DNA from: Treponema sp.
Lineage (GTDB): Bacteria; Spirochaetota; Spirochaetia; Treponematales; Treponemataceae
Reading direction: 5' to 3'
DNA length: 33,488 nt
NCBI GenBank assembly: GCA_016282455.1
Contig: JAEEKM010000075.1
Coordinates: 1 to 33,488, forward strand
Below the pieces are notes generated by a model that had not been told where the DNA came from, did no database searches, and worked only from the letters and a program-made list of their open reading frames with translations. The number at the start of each line of letters is the position of its first letter. Positions within the stretch are counted from its first letter, which is position 1. A program made the translations under genes and the position numbers. Positions 1 to 8,410 of the stretch are shown piece by piece.

Positions 1-939
1 ATTTGCAGTGTGAGTAAAATTAAACTTGTATTCTTCTACCGTAAAGCCAGCATCAGAAAACCTTTGTGCTCCTTTTTTTACCGCTTCTTTTACTTCATTT
101 TCCACTTCAAAAATTCCAAAGTCACTTGTAAAGGCGATTTTTAATTCTTTAAGCGGTTCGCAGTATTCTTTTGAAAAGTCACAGGTTTTTGGAAGACTGT
201 ATGGGTCCTCTGCATTGTAAGCGCTCATGTAGTTTAAGAGAATGGCAGAATCTTTTACAGACTTTGTGAGTCCTCCGTTTACGCAGAGGGGGTGGGTTGC
301 ACTCCAGGCATCAGGACGCAGGACAGAGGGTATGCAGCCTACTCCGGCTTTAAATCCAAAGAGGTTACAGAAAGATGCAGGTATTCTGATTGAACCGCCG
401 GCATCTCCTCCTTCTGCAATGGGAACGAGTCCTGCCGCCACTGCCGCCGCACTTCCACCGCTTGAACCTCCGGAATTATATTCTGTGTTAAAGGGGGTAG
501 AAGTGGGGCCGAACATGAGGTTGTCTGTTGTTCCGCGAAACCCGTAGGCAGGAGCATTTGTTTTTCCAATTGCAATTCCACCTGCTTTTTCCATGGCAGT
601 GCAAAAAACAGAATCTGTTTCATCAAAGGACACAAGACAGTTAACGCCGCCATGTGAACTCTGCCAGCCGCTTTTGTTCGGAAGAAAATCTTTTAGTGCA
701 AAGGGAACACCCGCAAACTCTCCGCAGTACTGACCCTCTGCAAGTTTTTTTTCCAGCATTTTTGCATGAAGAAGTGCGTAGGCTGCCCTGACATCAACAA
801 AGGCATTTACTTTACCGTTTAGTTTTTCAATCCGGTCAAGAAAATATTTTACAACTTCTGTAGGAGAAAGAATTTTATTATTTACAAGTTCGCCTATTTC
901 CCAGGCAGAAAGATTTTCCAGCTTTTGATTTGTGTTCAT
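1..939 (-). CDS. Amidase-signature family protein (GatA/amidase-like), 3' end outside window
   Basis: Open frame of 313 codons that runs off the left edge, so about the last third is missing (the family is usually 450-500 residues). The amidase-signature fold is clear. The catalytic Lys is in ALKD (K83), the cis-Ser is in the glycine/serine stretch NSGGSSGGS (about S159), and the nucleophile is in DAGGSIRIP (S183), with the 24-residue Ser-Ser spacing of the family. The start ATG at 939 is preceded by a good GAGGA site. It begins only 19 bases after the stop of the queuosine-precursor transporter gene and has no visible promoter of its own, so the two are probably co-transcribed behind the riboswitch. 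The family hydrolyses amide bonds in many substrates. Nothing here marks it as the Glu-tRNA(Gln) amidotransferase subunit; gatB/gatC are not in view and a lone amidase is equally likely. Confidence 0.88.
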   Translation of the reverse strand, partial: MNTNQKLENLSAWEIGELVNNKILSPTEVVKYFLDRIEKLNGKVNAFVDVRAAYALLHAKMLEKKLAEGQYCGEFAGVPFALKDFLPNKSGWQSSHGGVNCLVSFDETDSVFCTAMEKAGGIAIGKTNAPAYGFRGTTDNLMFGPTSTPFNTEYNSGGSSGGSAAAVAAGLVPIAEGGDAGGSIRIPASFCNLFGFKAGVGCIPSVLRPDAWSATHPLCVNGGLTKSVKDSAILLNYMSAYNAEDPYSLPKTCDFSKEYCEPLKELKIAFTSDFGIFEVENEVKEAVKKGAQRFSDAGFTVEEYKFNFTHTAN

Positions 940-958
940 TTTTTCCTCGAAGTAACTT

Positions 959-1780
959 TTACTTGTATTCAAAGCGGGCAGGGTCGTCGCTTAGTTCCAT
1001 CTTCTTGCAGTAGTTAAAATAATCTTTTCCCACTCCCTCTTTCTGCCACTTGCGGCATTTGTGGTAAGCGATGGGAGAAAAAATAATTTCTGAAAAAAGT
1101 TCAATGAGGGCACCTATTAAAGCCATGCCGGTGATTGTAAAAAGACCATAAAACTTTGCAAAGAAAGAAAAGGCTAAGGCTGTAAAAATAAAGTTGTCCA
1201 CAAACTGACCGATTATTGTGCTCACGTAAGAGCGGGTAATGAAAGCAAGTTTTCCGTCAGGGTTTTTTACAAAGAGTCTTCCAATCAGAACATTTACAGC
1301 GGCATTAACAATTCCGGAAAGTACGTAGGCAATGGTAGAAGAAATTAAAATCTGCCAGGGCTGAACTCCGTTTCCTTTAAAACCCAATAAAGTGTCAAAG
1401 GAAGAACTTGCACCGGGGAAGGGAAAGTCAGAGGGTATGGAAGCAATGATGCCCAGGAAAACTATTGCAATGGTGTTTATTACAGCCCCAAAAAGATTTA
1501 ATTTGATTGCCGCTTTTCCGCCAAAAGTTTTTGTTACCATGTCCATGATTAAAAAAACTGCCCAGGACAAAAACACACCGCCGGTTATTGAGATAAAATA
1601 ATTGTCTCCGATTTTTAATCCGCTCCAGACGATTTTGTTTGCGGCAAGATTCATGGTTACTGTTGTTACAACAAAGAGTGCAACAACTACGGCAGGCAGG
1701 GACCGGAGAAGCATCTTCCAGTCGTTTAAATCAAAGAGCCACTCGAAGGTGTCTTTGACCCATAAAATAAGTTTTTTCAA
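959..1780 (-). CDS. Queuosine precursor transporter, YhhQ/VUT family
   Basis: A 273-residue membrane protein with about six hydrophobic segments. VTMNLAANKIVW near the first membrane helix and the D-M-V-T-K-x-FGGKAA stretch after the second are typical of the YhhQ/VUT (DUF165) family, which imports 7-deazaguanine precursors of queuosine (preQ0/preQ1) across the inner membrane. The C-terminal half has the conserved GQFVDNFIFTALAF segment. The frame is open further upstream, but the start is best placed at TTG 1780: an AGGAG lies 7 bases before it, and the upstream codons overlap the predicted riboswitch. Downstream, 19 bases separate it from the amidase gene. Regulation by preQ1 fits both the family and the leader. 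The substrate is inferred from family and riboswitch. Confidence 0.85.
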   Translation of the reverse strand: MKKLILWVKDTFEWLFDLNDWKMLLRSLPAVVVALFVVTTVTMNLAANKIVWSGLKIGDNYFISITGGVFLSWAVFLIMDMVTKTFGGKAAIKLNLFGAVINTIAIVFLGIIASIPSDFPFPGASSSFDTLLGFKGNGVQPWQILISSTIAYVLSGIVNAAVNVLIGRLFVKNPDGKLAFITRSYVSTIIGQFVDNFIFTALAFSFFAKFYGLFTITGMALIGALIELFSEIIFSPIAYHKCRKWQKEGVGKDYFNYCKKMELSDDPARFEYK

Positions 1781-1787
1781 TTTAATG

Positions 1788-1830
1788 CTCCTAGTTTTGT
1801 TTATAGACAGGATGGAATTTCGAACTGTCT
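1788..1830 (-). promoter_or_regulatory. Candidate preQ1-I riboswitch
   Basis: On the minus strand the leader reads AGACAG, a 14-base loop TTCGAAATTCCATC, then CTGTCT, a perfect 6-bp P1 stem. The A-rich tail ATAAACAAAACTAGGAG follows. Stem, loop ending in C directly before the 3' stem strand (the ligand-reading position), and a tail of form AACAAAACnAGG match the class I preQ1 aptamer layout. The UUC at the loop start can pair with the GGA at the tail end to close the pseudoknot. That GGAG is also the ribosome binding site of the TTG start at 1780, which suggests translational control. Placement before a YhhQ-type transporter is independent support. No covariance-model score was available. Confidence 0.78.
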
Positions 1831-1847
1831 TTGTTTTACACTGCTTT

Positions 1848-1876
1848 AGTATAATGAAAAAAAGATTACTTGTATA
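1848..1876 (-). promoter_or_regulatory. Promoter of the queuosine transporter leader
   Basis: Minus-strand TATACA (1871-1876), 17-base spacer, TATACT (1848-1853). The predicted start near 1841 lies about 10 bases before the riboswitch P1 stem. Confidence 0.5.
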
Positions 1877-2046
1877 TAACGGGCTTTTCCTGTTATTAAT
1901 AAGTGTTAATCTAAATGCGAAAAACATGTTATATAGAAAAATTGGCACTGCACTCCGTTACGTGCCTGTTTTCCTTATCAATGTTTGTATTTAGGTTTTG
2001 TGGATGACAAGCGTAGTTAACCACTAAGTGATGTAAAAAAATATAA

Positions 2047-2164
2047 AAAGTACGCTGAAACGGAGCAGAGGTTCCGCTGCGAAAAAAATTCTGCACAAGT
2101 GAGCAACGCGAACGCGGAAGCCTTTTTTCGCAGTGGGTTCTCTGCGGGAGTGTAAGCGTACTTT
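2047..2164. repeat. 118-bp palindromic element (MITE/REP-like)
   Basis: The ends are perfect 10-bp inverted repeats, AAAGTACGCT (2047-2056) and AGCGTACTTT (2155-2164). Inside, CTGCGAAAAAA and TTTTTTCGCAG are a second perfect pair, and GCAGAG/CTCTGC pair again further out, so the whole unit can fold into one long imperfect hairpin. It carries no gene; small open frames across it are by-products of the symmetry. It occupies the gene-free stretch 1877-2233, where otherwise only a 12-bp inverted repeat is visible (TAAGTGTTAATC at 1900-1911 and its complement at 2172-2183), enclosing this element. Copy number in the genome cannot be seen from here. Confidence 0.7.
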
Positions 2165-2233
2165 CGATTTTGATTAACACTTACTAAATTGTGTTTAAAA
2201 TAATACTTGTTATCCACACATAACGGACTTTCC

Positions 2234-2262
2234 TTGACAAATTGTTATACCTCTGCGACAAT
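2234..2262 (+). promoter_or_regulatory. Promoter of the oppA-like/MCP operon
   Basis: TTGACA (2234-2239), 17-base spacer, GACAAT (2257-2262). The transcript would start near 2269, about 55 bases before the ATG at 2323, which has a good AAAGGAG site. Confidence 0.6.
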
Positions 2263-2322
2263 ATATAGAATAAAGTTTAAGTGTGTTAAGTTTAAATAAT
2301 ACCTGAACAAAAGGAGAAATTT

Positions 2323-3975
2323 ATGACTCATCGCGTGTTTTGCCTGGCTGCCTTACTGTGTGTTTTTACATTAAGCGGCTGTGCAGAAATGAATTCAAAG
2401 CAATCATCAGGTCCCCTTCCGGAGAAAAAAGTTTCCGGTCCTGTTTTAAATGTTTCGCTTGATACTGCAATCGACACTCTGGATCAGCAGACGGCAGTTT
2501 TTGCAACTTCCTTTGAGCTCATTGGAAATATGATTGACGGTCTTATGCAGATGGCAGATGACGGTTCTGTAAAAAATGCAGTCTGTAAAGAAATGACAGT
2601 TTCAAAAGACGGTCTTCATTACACCTTCAAGCTTCGTGATGATGTCTACTGGTCTAACGGCGACAAAGTAACTGCCCACGATTTTGTTTACGGCTGGCAG
2701 CGTGCAATTGACCCCGCTACCGGTTCTGAATATGCCTTTATGATAAGCGACATTGCCCAGGTTAAAAATGCAACTGCAATTCAGGCAGGACAGATGGATC
2801 CGAACCAGCTTGGAGTTCGTGCAAGGGATGACTACACTTTTGAAGTAGAACTTCAGGTTCCCGTTTCATATTTTGAACAACTGCTTTACTTCTGTACCTT
2901 CTATCCGGCAAACAAAGCCTTTGTGGAAAAATGCGGAGACAAGTATGCAACAAGCCCCGAGACCTGTCTTTCAAACGGAGCCTTTATTCTTACCGAATAC
3001 AAACCCGGAGCAACTTCCATTTCCTACATAAAAAATACCGCTTACTATGATGCTTCAAAAATAAAACTTGGCGGCATTCATTATGAAGTGCTAAGCAGTA
3101 GTGAAGAAGCATTAAAAAAATATCAGAGCGGACAGCTTGACTTTGTTGAACTCTCAGGTGATGCCGTTGTTAAAATGGAAAACTCTCCGGAGTTCCGTCC
3201 TGTAGACTCAGGCTTCCTTTACTACATTACCTTTAATTTTGATGACCCCGTTTTTGCAAACAAAAATCTTCGCAGGGCTTTTTCTTACGCAGTAGACCGT
3301 GAAAGGGTTGCCCGTGAAATGGCAGATGGTTCTGCCGCCGCATACGCCGCAATTCCAAGAGGTTTTGCTTTCTCACAGGATGGAAAAGATTTTACCCCGG
3401 CAGGAGTAGTTTACCCTGACCTTTGTTCCTATAATCCTCAGCTTGCCCGCCAGTATTATAATGAAGCCCTTAAGGAACTTGGACGCAGAACTTTTAATCT
3501 TGAACTTCTTACTGCAGACGGAGAGACACAGGTTATAGCTTCAAGGTCAATTAAAAATCAGATAGAAGCACTTCTTCCCGGAATAAACATTTCAATTAAA
3601 GCGGTTCCCAAAACAGAGAGACGTAAACTCATGAGTGCAGGAAAGTTCCAGTTCGGTCTTAACAACTGGGGCCCTGACTATGCTGACCCCATGACTTATC
3701 TTGCAATGTGGGTAACAGGAAATGACAACAATCAGGGAAATTATTTTAACCCAACCTACAATGCAATTATTGCAAGCTGTACTGACGGAGATCTCTGTAC
3801 AAAGATTCCTGAACGCTGGGCTGCAATGAAAACTGCAGAACGCATTATCATGGAAGATGCCGTAATCATGCCGGTTTACCAAAAGTGCAATGCAAACCTT
3901 ATCAAGAGCAATGTAAAGGGCGTGGCTTTCCATGCAGTTGCAATCAACCGTATTTACAAGAATACAACAAAATAA
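2323..3975 (+). CDS. Oligopeptide ABC transporter substrate-binding lipoprotein (OppA-like, SBP_bac_5)
   Basis: A 550-residue exported lipoprotein. The signal peptide ends in LSGC with the lipidated Cys at residue 20. The mature protein is a family 5 solute-binding protein: FKLRDDVYWSNGDKVTAHDF is the family's typical N-terminal block, followed by NKNLRRAFSYAVDRERVA and a C-terminal NNWGPDYADPMTYLAMW block. The family binds peptides on the outer face of the inner membrane and hands them to an ABC permease. No permease or ATPase genes are next to it; instead a chemoreceptor gene starts 21 bases downstream. It may therefore serve as an orphan binding protein for a transporter encoded elsewhere, or present ligand to the chemoreceptor. 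The start is supported by the AAAGGAG site and the signal peptide. Peptide as ligand is inferred from the family. Confidence 0.93.
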   Translation: MTHRVFCLAALLCVFTLSGCAEMNSKQSSGPLPEKKVSGPVLNVSLDTAIDTLDQQTAVFATSFELIGNMIDGLMQMADDGSVKNAVCKEMTVSKDGLHYTFKLRDDVYWSNGDKVTAHDFVYGWQRAIDPATGSEYAFMISDIAQVKNATAIQAGQMDPNQLGVRARDDYTFEVELQVPVSYFEQLLYFCTFYPANKAFVEKCGDKYATSPETCLSNGAFILTEYKPGATSISYIKNTAYYDASKIKLGGIHYEVLSSSEEALKKYQSGQLDFVELSGDAVVKMENSPEFRPVDSGFLYYITFNFDDPVFANKNLRRAFSYAVDRERVAREMADGSAAAYAAIPRGFAFSQDGKDFTPAGVVYPDLCSYNPQLARQYYNEALKELGRRTFNLELLTADGETQVIASRSIKNQIEALLPGINISIKAVPKTERRKLMSAGKFQFGLNNWGPDYADPMTYLAMWVTGNDNNQGNYFNPTYNAIIASCTDGDLCTKIPERWAAMKTAERIIMEDAVIMPVYQKCNANLIKSNVKGVAFHAVAINRIYKNTTK

Positions 3976-3996
3976 CTTCCTGAAGGAGTTTTAGTT

Positions 3997-6090
3997 ATGG
4001 AAGAAAATAAAAAGAAATACGAGCACATTGCCGTTCAGTTTTCAATAAATATACTTTTCATTCTGATTATTTCCTTTGTTCTTCAGAATGTTTTTATCGT
4101 TAGGAGCGTAAAGTCTTCTTCTAAAACAGACTATTCTGATTTTAGTGAAAAAGTGATTGCAGAAGATGCAGGAAAAATCGAAAACTGGAATGAAGTTTTA
4201 GTAAACGACCTGCGCATTTATTCTGATAATGATGTTACCAAAGCCGGTAATGCAGACAGGATTATTTCATGGCTGCTTTCTCACGAGAAGATCAGGAATC
4301 CTCTCTTTAACTATGTAATGTTCTGTACGCCGGATGGAGTGGGACACACAAGTGACGGAAAAACAATAACTGTCATTTCAAAACCCTTTTTCCGTTCCAT
4401 TATGAATGATAAAAAAGAAACTTTTGTTTCCAACATTGACTTCCAGCTGGATGGTTCTGTCTGCTATTACATTGCCCGTCCTGCCTACGATGCGTCAGGT
4501 AAACTGATTGGAGTTTTTGCAGGGGCCGTTAAGCTTGACGAAATTGACAAAATGATTGGTGAACTTTCCATGGGTAAAGACGGAAAGGCAATTCTTGTCG
4601 GTTCAAACGGAGTGCTTATTTCTCATATCCGCGGAAACAGCAAGTACATGGACTTGAGTTACAGCGATAAGGCCGGTTACAAGGGGCTTGATAAAATTGC
4701 AGAAATGGCCTGTGCCGGAAAACAGGGAGAAGGCTATTACATTGACCCTAACGGAGTGAGAACCTTTGCTTCCTACACGCCTGTAAAAGGAACTCCCTGG
4801 TCTGCAATTCTTACAATTCCTCAGGCACAGATTGATTCTGCCGGAGACAGACTCAGAACAGTTATTATCATCATCAGTATTATTGTGGGAATTATTGTTT
4901 CTACCGCATGTTCTGTCATGCTGGTTATGGCAGTGCGGCCCCTTAAAGTGGTGCAGGAATCCATACACAATATTGCTTCCGGAGAGGCAGACCTTACCCA
5001 GCAGATTATTGTTAAGAGCAAGAATGAAATCGGTGCTTTGGGCGACGGCTTTAACGCCTTTATGGGAAAACTTCGCCTTATCATCAGCGGAGTAAAAGAT
5101 TCCAAGGAAATGCTGGGAGATGTAAACGTTGGTCTTCAGAAGAAAATTGAAGAGAACGGAACTTCCATTGAAGCAATTATCGGTGACCTTAGTGAAATTG
5201 ATTCTCAGGTACAGAATCAGGCTTCCAGTGTTACAGAAACTGCCAGTGCCGTAGAAGAAATTTCCCAGAACATAGAATCTCTTGAAAGGATGATTGAAAC
5301 TCAGTCAAGCGGTGTGGTAGAAGCAAGTGCCGCCGTAGAAGAGATGATTGGAAACATCAGCAGCGTAAATAATTCTGTCGGTCACATGGCTCAGTCTTTT
5401 GATGATCTGGCCCGCAATGCAGAAGAAGGTATTAACCGCCAGAATGATGTGGACGAAAGGATTAAAAAGATTGAAGAGCAGTCAAAGGCACTTCAGGATG
5501 CAAACAAAACAATCAGTGAAATTGCAGAACAGACAAACCTTCTTGCCATGAATGCGGCTATTGAAGCGGCACATGCAGGTGAAGCCGGTAAGGGCTTTAG
5601 TGTTGTTGCAGACGAAATCAGAAAACTTTCTGAAACTTCCAGTGCCCAGTCAAAAACAATCCGTGAAGAACTTAACAATATTGAGTCTTCCATTAACGAT
5701 GTTGTTAATGCATCAAAAGCTTCGAGTGAATCCTTTGTTGCAGTTAACAAATCCATTACTTCTACCCAGCAGCTGGTTCTGCAGATTAAAGCCGCTATGG
5801 AAGAACAGCAGGAAGGTTCAAAGCAGATTGGTGATGCCCTTAAACTTATGAACGACAACACCAGTGAAGTTCGCGCTGCCTCACACGAAATGGCAGAAGG
5901 AAACAAATCCATTCTGCAGGAAGTGGATCAGCTCCGTGAAACTACCGGAATCATCCGCAGCAGTATGGATAAAATTTCTGAGAGCGCAGGAAACATTCGC
6001 AGTTCAAGTAATGCACTTACAGAAATTGCAAACAGCGTAGAGTCTGCAGTTGGTCAGATTGGTGACCAGATAGATCTCTTTACGGTTTAA
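3997..6090 (+). CDS. Methyl-accepting chemotaxis protein with dCache-like sensor domain
   Basis: A 697-residue transmembrane chemoreceptor. Membrane helix 1 is at about residues 15-36. A periplasmic sensor of about 250 residues follows, whose layout ([26 protein letters not shown]-like strands, [18 protein letters not shown]) fits a double Cache domain. Membrane helix 2 is at about 287-313, then HAMP to about 362, then a long coiled coil. The signalling tip starts at I509 ([20 protein letters not shown]) and continues [14 protein letters not shown], the region that contacts CheA and CheW. Glu/Gln-rich heptads on both arms are likely methylation sites. It has its own AGGAG site and is the second gene of an operon with the OppA-like lipoprotein, which suggests that peptides or amino acids are the attractant. 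The ligand is not readable from sequence. Confidence 0.95.
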   Translation: MEENKKKYEHIAVQFSINILFILIISFVLQNVFIVRSVKSSSKTDYSDFSEKVIAEDAGKIENWNEVLVNDLRIYSDNDVTKAGNADRIISWLLSHEKIRNPLFNYVMFCTPDGVGHTSDGKTITVISKPFFRSIMNDKKETFVSNIDFQLDGSVCYYIARPAYDASGKLIGVFAGAVKLDEIDKMIGELSMGKDGKAILVGSNGVLISHIRGNSKYMDLSYSDKAGYKGLDKIAEMACAGKQGEGYYIDPNGVRTFASYTPVKGTPWSAILTIPQAQIDSAGDRLRTVIIIISIIVGIIVSTACSVMLVMAVRPLKVVQESIHNIASGEADLTQQIIVKSKNEIGALGDGFNAFMGKLRLIISGVKDSKEMLGDVNVGLQKKIEENGTSIEAIIGDLSEIDSQVQNQASSVTETASAVEEISQNIESLERMIETQSSGVVEASAAVEEMIGNISSVNNSVGHMAQSFDDLARNAEEGINRQNDVDERIKKIEEQSKALQDANKTISEIAEQTNLLAMNAAIEAAHAGEAGKGFSVVADEIRKLSETSSAQSKTIREELNNIESSINDVVNASKASSESFVAVNKSITSTQQLVLQIKAAMEEQQEGSKQIGDALKLMNDNTSEVRAASHEMAEGNKSILQEVDQLRETTGIIRSSMDKISESAGNIRSSSNALTEIANSVESAVGQIGDQIDLFTV

Positions 6091-6098
6091 TTATAAAG

Positions 6099-6124
6099 AC
6101 TGGGGGTTTTAAACCTCCAGTTTT
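6099..6124. terminator. Bidirectional terminator between MCP and uvrD-like gene
   Basis: ACTGG-GGGTTT / AAACC-TCCAGT forms a near-perfect stem followed by TTTT on the plus strand and preceded by AAAG on the other side. It overlaps the stop codon of the convergent helicase gene and serves both genes. Confidence 0.7.
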
Positions 6125-8310
6125 GCAGAGAACTGAATGCTTCTTTCTGTTTCCATGCCGTCAAATTTTATGATGTAGCAGGAGGCTTCATTGTTAACAA
6201 GAGTAATTGTGCCCTTCCCGAAAACGGGATGGGTAACTCTTGTTCCAGGAGCAAGTAAAGTTTTCATGGCGGCAAGGCGGGCTTCGTCATAAGTAATAAC
6301 TTTTTGTGCCTGTTCTATAAGACCTTCATCCAGTTTTTTTTCAAGCCTGAGATTTTTTAATTCTGCATCAAAAATAAAACGGCTGGGATATTTAAAAATC
6401 CCGTCATTTGCTTTTCCTTCTGAATCACTTAAGAAAAGTTTTTTCTTTGCACGGGTCATTGCAACGTAGGCAATGCGGCGTTCTTCTTCCATGTCTTCCG
6501 GAGTGTTTACTTTGCGGCTGGGGAATACTCCTTCGTTCATACCGCAGAGGAATACGTAGGGAAACTCCATGCCTTTAGCGGCGTGAATTGTAAGCAGCTT
6601 AACACAGTCTTTTTTGTCATCCCTGTCAAGGTCTGTAAAAAGAGCCACGTGGTTAAGAAAATCTTCCAGACTGGCATCATCATCAAGACCTGCTTCGTTA
6701 ACGGCCCGCTTAAATTCTGCAACATTATCAAGCCTGTCCTGATCTGCTTCAAGACGTAAAAATGCTTCGTAGCCGGTGCGGTCAAGCAGTGCCTGAAGAA
6801 GGTCTCCCAGACTTGCCTGTTTGTGTAAGAGAGGTGCCTTGCTCTCCGGGTGGGGAAGCATGTCCCTTACGCTTTCTATTGCCTCAATGTATGCCTCTGC
6901 CTGTGTGCCCTTAAAGACAGGAGATTTTTCTGCAAGAAGGGCTTTTAGTGCCTGGTAGCCGCCACAGTTGTGTTCTTCTGCATAAGTTTTTATAGCAGCA
7001 ATTTTCTGTTTTCCGATTTTACGCGAAGGAGTATTTACCGTTCTGTAAAAGGCAACGTCGTCCTGTGCGGTAAGCATGCGGAGGTAACAGACTAAGTCTT
7101 TTATTTCACGCCTGCCGTAAAACTCAGTTCCTGCCAGTATGCGGTAGGGAATATTGTTGCTGATAAGGGCTTCTTCCAGAGAACGGCTTAAATAATGAGC
7201 CCTGTAAAGAATTGCAATGTCCCGGTAAGGAACTTCCTTTGAAAGTTTTTTTATTTTTTTGCAAATCCATGCCGCTTCTTCGCTTTCGCCAGGAGCATGA
7301 TAGTAAAGGGGTTTCTCATCTTCTCCAGCAGTTGCAAGAAGTGCCTTTGGGTATCGTACAGTGTTTTTGCTTATGAGGCTGTTACTTGCCGCAAGAATCT
7401 GTGGGGAACTGCGGTAGTTTTTTGCGAGTACAATTGTTTTTGCATCTGGAAATTTTTTGTCAAAGTCAAGAATGAGCTTTACATGACTTCCCCGCCATGA
7501 ATAAATTGTCTGGTCTGAGTCTCCCACAATAAAAAGGTTTTTGTGTTTTGCAGAAAGCAGTTCTGCAATGCGGTATTGTTTTGCGCTTACGTCCTGAAAC
7601 TCATCTACCATTACATATTCCATTTTCTTCTGCCACTTTTCCAGAATGTGGGGAAAGTTTTCAAGAATAAATGTGGTAAAGTTTATGAGGTCATTAAAGT
7701 CTATTCCAAAACATTTTTTCTGTTCATAAATGAAGCGGAGGAATATTTCCTGATTCTGGTCCAGGGGTTTTTCCGGATTGGTAAATTTTTCTTTGAGTTC
7801 TTCATTGTTCAGTTTGTAAAAATAATTTATGTAGGTGTCTGCCTGTAATTTTTTTCCTTCCAGAACTTCGTCAATTTTGCGCTGGACTGTAGTTTCTTTT
7901 AAGGTAAGGTGCATGTCAGAAAAAATACGCAGCATTATTTCGCGCCAGTCTTCCTTGTCCAGTATGATAAAATTTTTTGGAAAATTAAGGGCATTGATTT
8001 CTTCGTGTAAAAAAAGAGTGCAGAAGGCATGAAAAGTACAGATGTAACCTAAGTCCATGTCTCCCAGCATTGCCCTTACACGGGATTTCATTTCGTTAGC
8101 GGCCCTGTTTGTAAAAGTTACACAGAGAATGTTCTGAGGGCTTATTCCAACATCCCTCACAAGATAGCAGTAGCGGCTGGTAAGGGCTCGTGTTTTTCCT
8201 GTTCCCGCTCCCGCAAGTACGCGAATGTAACCTTCTGTAGTTTTTACTGCCTGGGTCTGTTCTTCGTTTAAGCGGGAAAGATAATCTGACTGTTTGCTGT
8301 TTTCTCCCAT
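6109..8310 (-). CDS. UvrD/PcrA-type superfamily 1 DNA helicase
   Basis: A 733-residue SF1A helicase that unwinds DNA 3' to 5' in nucleotide excision repair, mismatch repair or removal of RecA. Visible motifs in order: Q-motif LNEEQTQAV, Walker A AGAGTGKT (residues 33-40), Ia TFTNRAANEMK, Walker B VDEFQD (about 234), motif III GDSDQTIYSWRGS, motif IV KNYRSS, motif V TIHAAKGMEFPYVF (about 570-585), and motif VI RIAYVAMTRAKKKL. The C-terminal 40 residues (VTHPVFGKGTI) form the small Tudor-like domain that in PcrA contacts RNA polymerase. Length is normal. ATG 8310 has no ribosome binding site but sits 7 bases after a TGC-TATATT extended -10 box, which points to a leaderless transcript. PcrA and UvrD cannot be separated on sequence alone. 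Confidence 0.95.
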   Translation of the reverse strand: MGENSKQSDYLSRLNEEQTQAVKTTEGYIRVLAGAGTGKTRALTSRYCYLVRDVGISPQNILCVTFTNRAANEMKSRVRAMLGDMDLGYICTFHAFCTLFLHEEINALNFPKNFIILDKEDWREIMLRIFSDMHLTLKETTVQRKIDEVLEGKKLQADTYINYFYKLNNEELKEKFTNPEKPLDQNQEIFLRFIYEQKKCFGIDFNDLINFTTFILENFPHILEKWQKKMEYVMVDEFQDVSAKQYRIAELLSAKHKNLFIVGDSDQTIYSWRGSHVKLILDFDKKFPDAKTIVLAKNYRSSPQILAASNSLISKNTVRYPKALLATAGEDEKPLYYHAPGESEEAAWICKKIKKLSKEVPYRDIAILYRAHYLSRSLEEALISNNIPYRILAGTEFYGRREIKDLVCYLRMLTAQDDVAFYRTVNTPSRKIGKQKIAAIKTYAEEHNCGGYQALKALLAEKSPVFKGTQAEAYIEAIESVRDMLPHPESKAPLLHKQASLGDLLQALLDRTGYEAFLRLEADQDRLDNVAEFKRAVNEAGLDDDASLEDFLNHVALFTDLDRDDKKDCVKLLTIHAAKGMEFPYVFLCGMNEGVFPSRKVNTPEDMEEERRIAYVAMTRAKKKLFLSDSEGKANDGIFKYPSRFIFDAELKNLRLEKKLDEGLIEQAQKVITYDEARLAAMKTLLAPGTRVTHPVFGKGTITLVNNEASCYIIKFDGMETERSIQFSAKLEV

Positions 8311-8317
8311 GTCTATA

Positions 8318-8323
8318 AATATA
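8318..8323 (-). promoter_or_regulatory. Extended -10 box of the helicase gene (leaderless start)
   Basis: Minus-strand TGC-TATATT with no clear -35. The box ends 7 bases before the ATG at 8310, so transcription would begin at or next to the start codon. Confidence 0.45.
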
Positions 8324-8353
8324 GCACAAAGTGAAGCGTGTGAGTTTAAAAAC

Positions 8354-8382
8354 TTGCTTTTTGAAAAAAAGTGACCTATACT
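8354..8382 (+). promoter_or_regulatory. Promoter of the EEP gene pair
   Basis: TTGCTT (8354-8359), 17-base spacer, TATACT (8377-8382). Start near 8389, about 22 bases before ATG 8411. Confidence 0.5.
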
Positions 8383-8410
8383 TTAAAGACATATTGCATC
8401 CGGGGGTTGT

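Noticed and set aside
242-653. Open frames on both strands within the amidase region
   Set aside because: The minus frame ending at 939 gives a clean amidase with all catalytic residues; these are shadows in other frames.
1781-1948. Upstream extension of the queuosine transporter by 56 codons
   Set aside because: It would run through the riboswitch and promoter; TTG 1780 has a correctly placed AGGAG.
2017-2217. A 66-codon minus-strand open frame across the palindrome at 2047-2164
   Set aside because: It has no ribosome site or promoter, and its sequence is dictated by the inverted repeats; frames like this arise in any copy of such an element.
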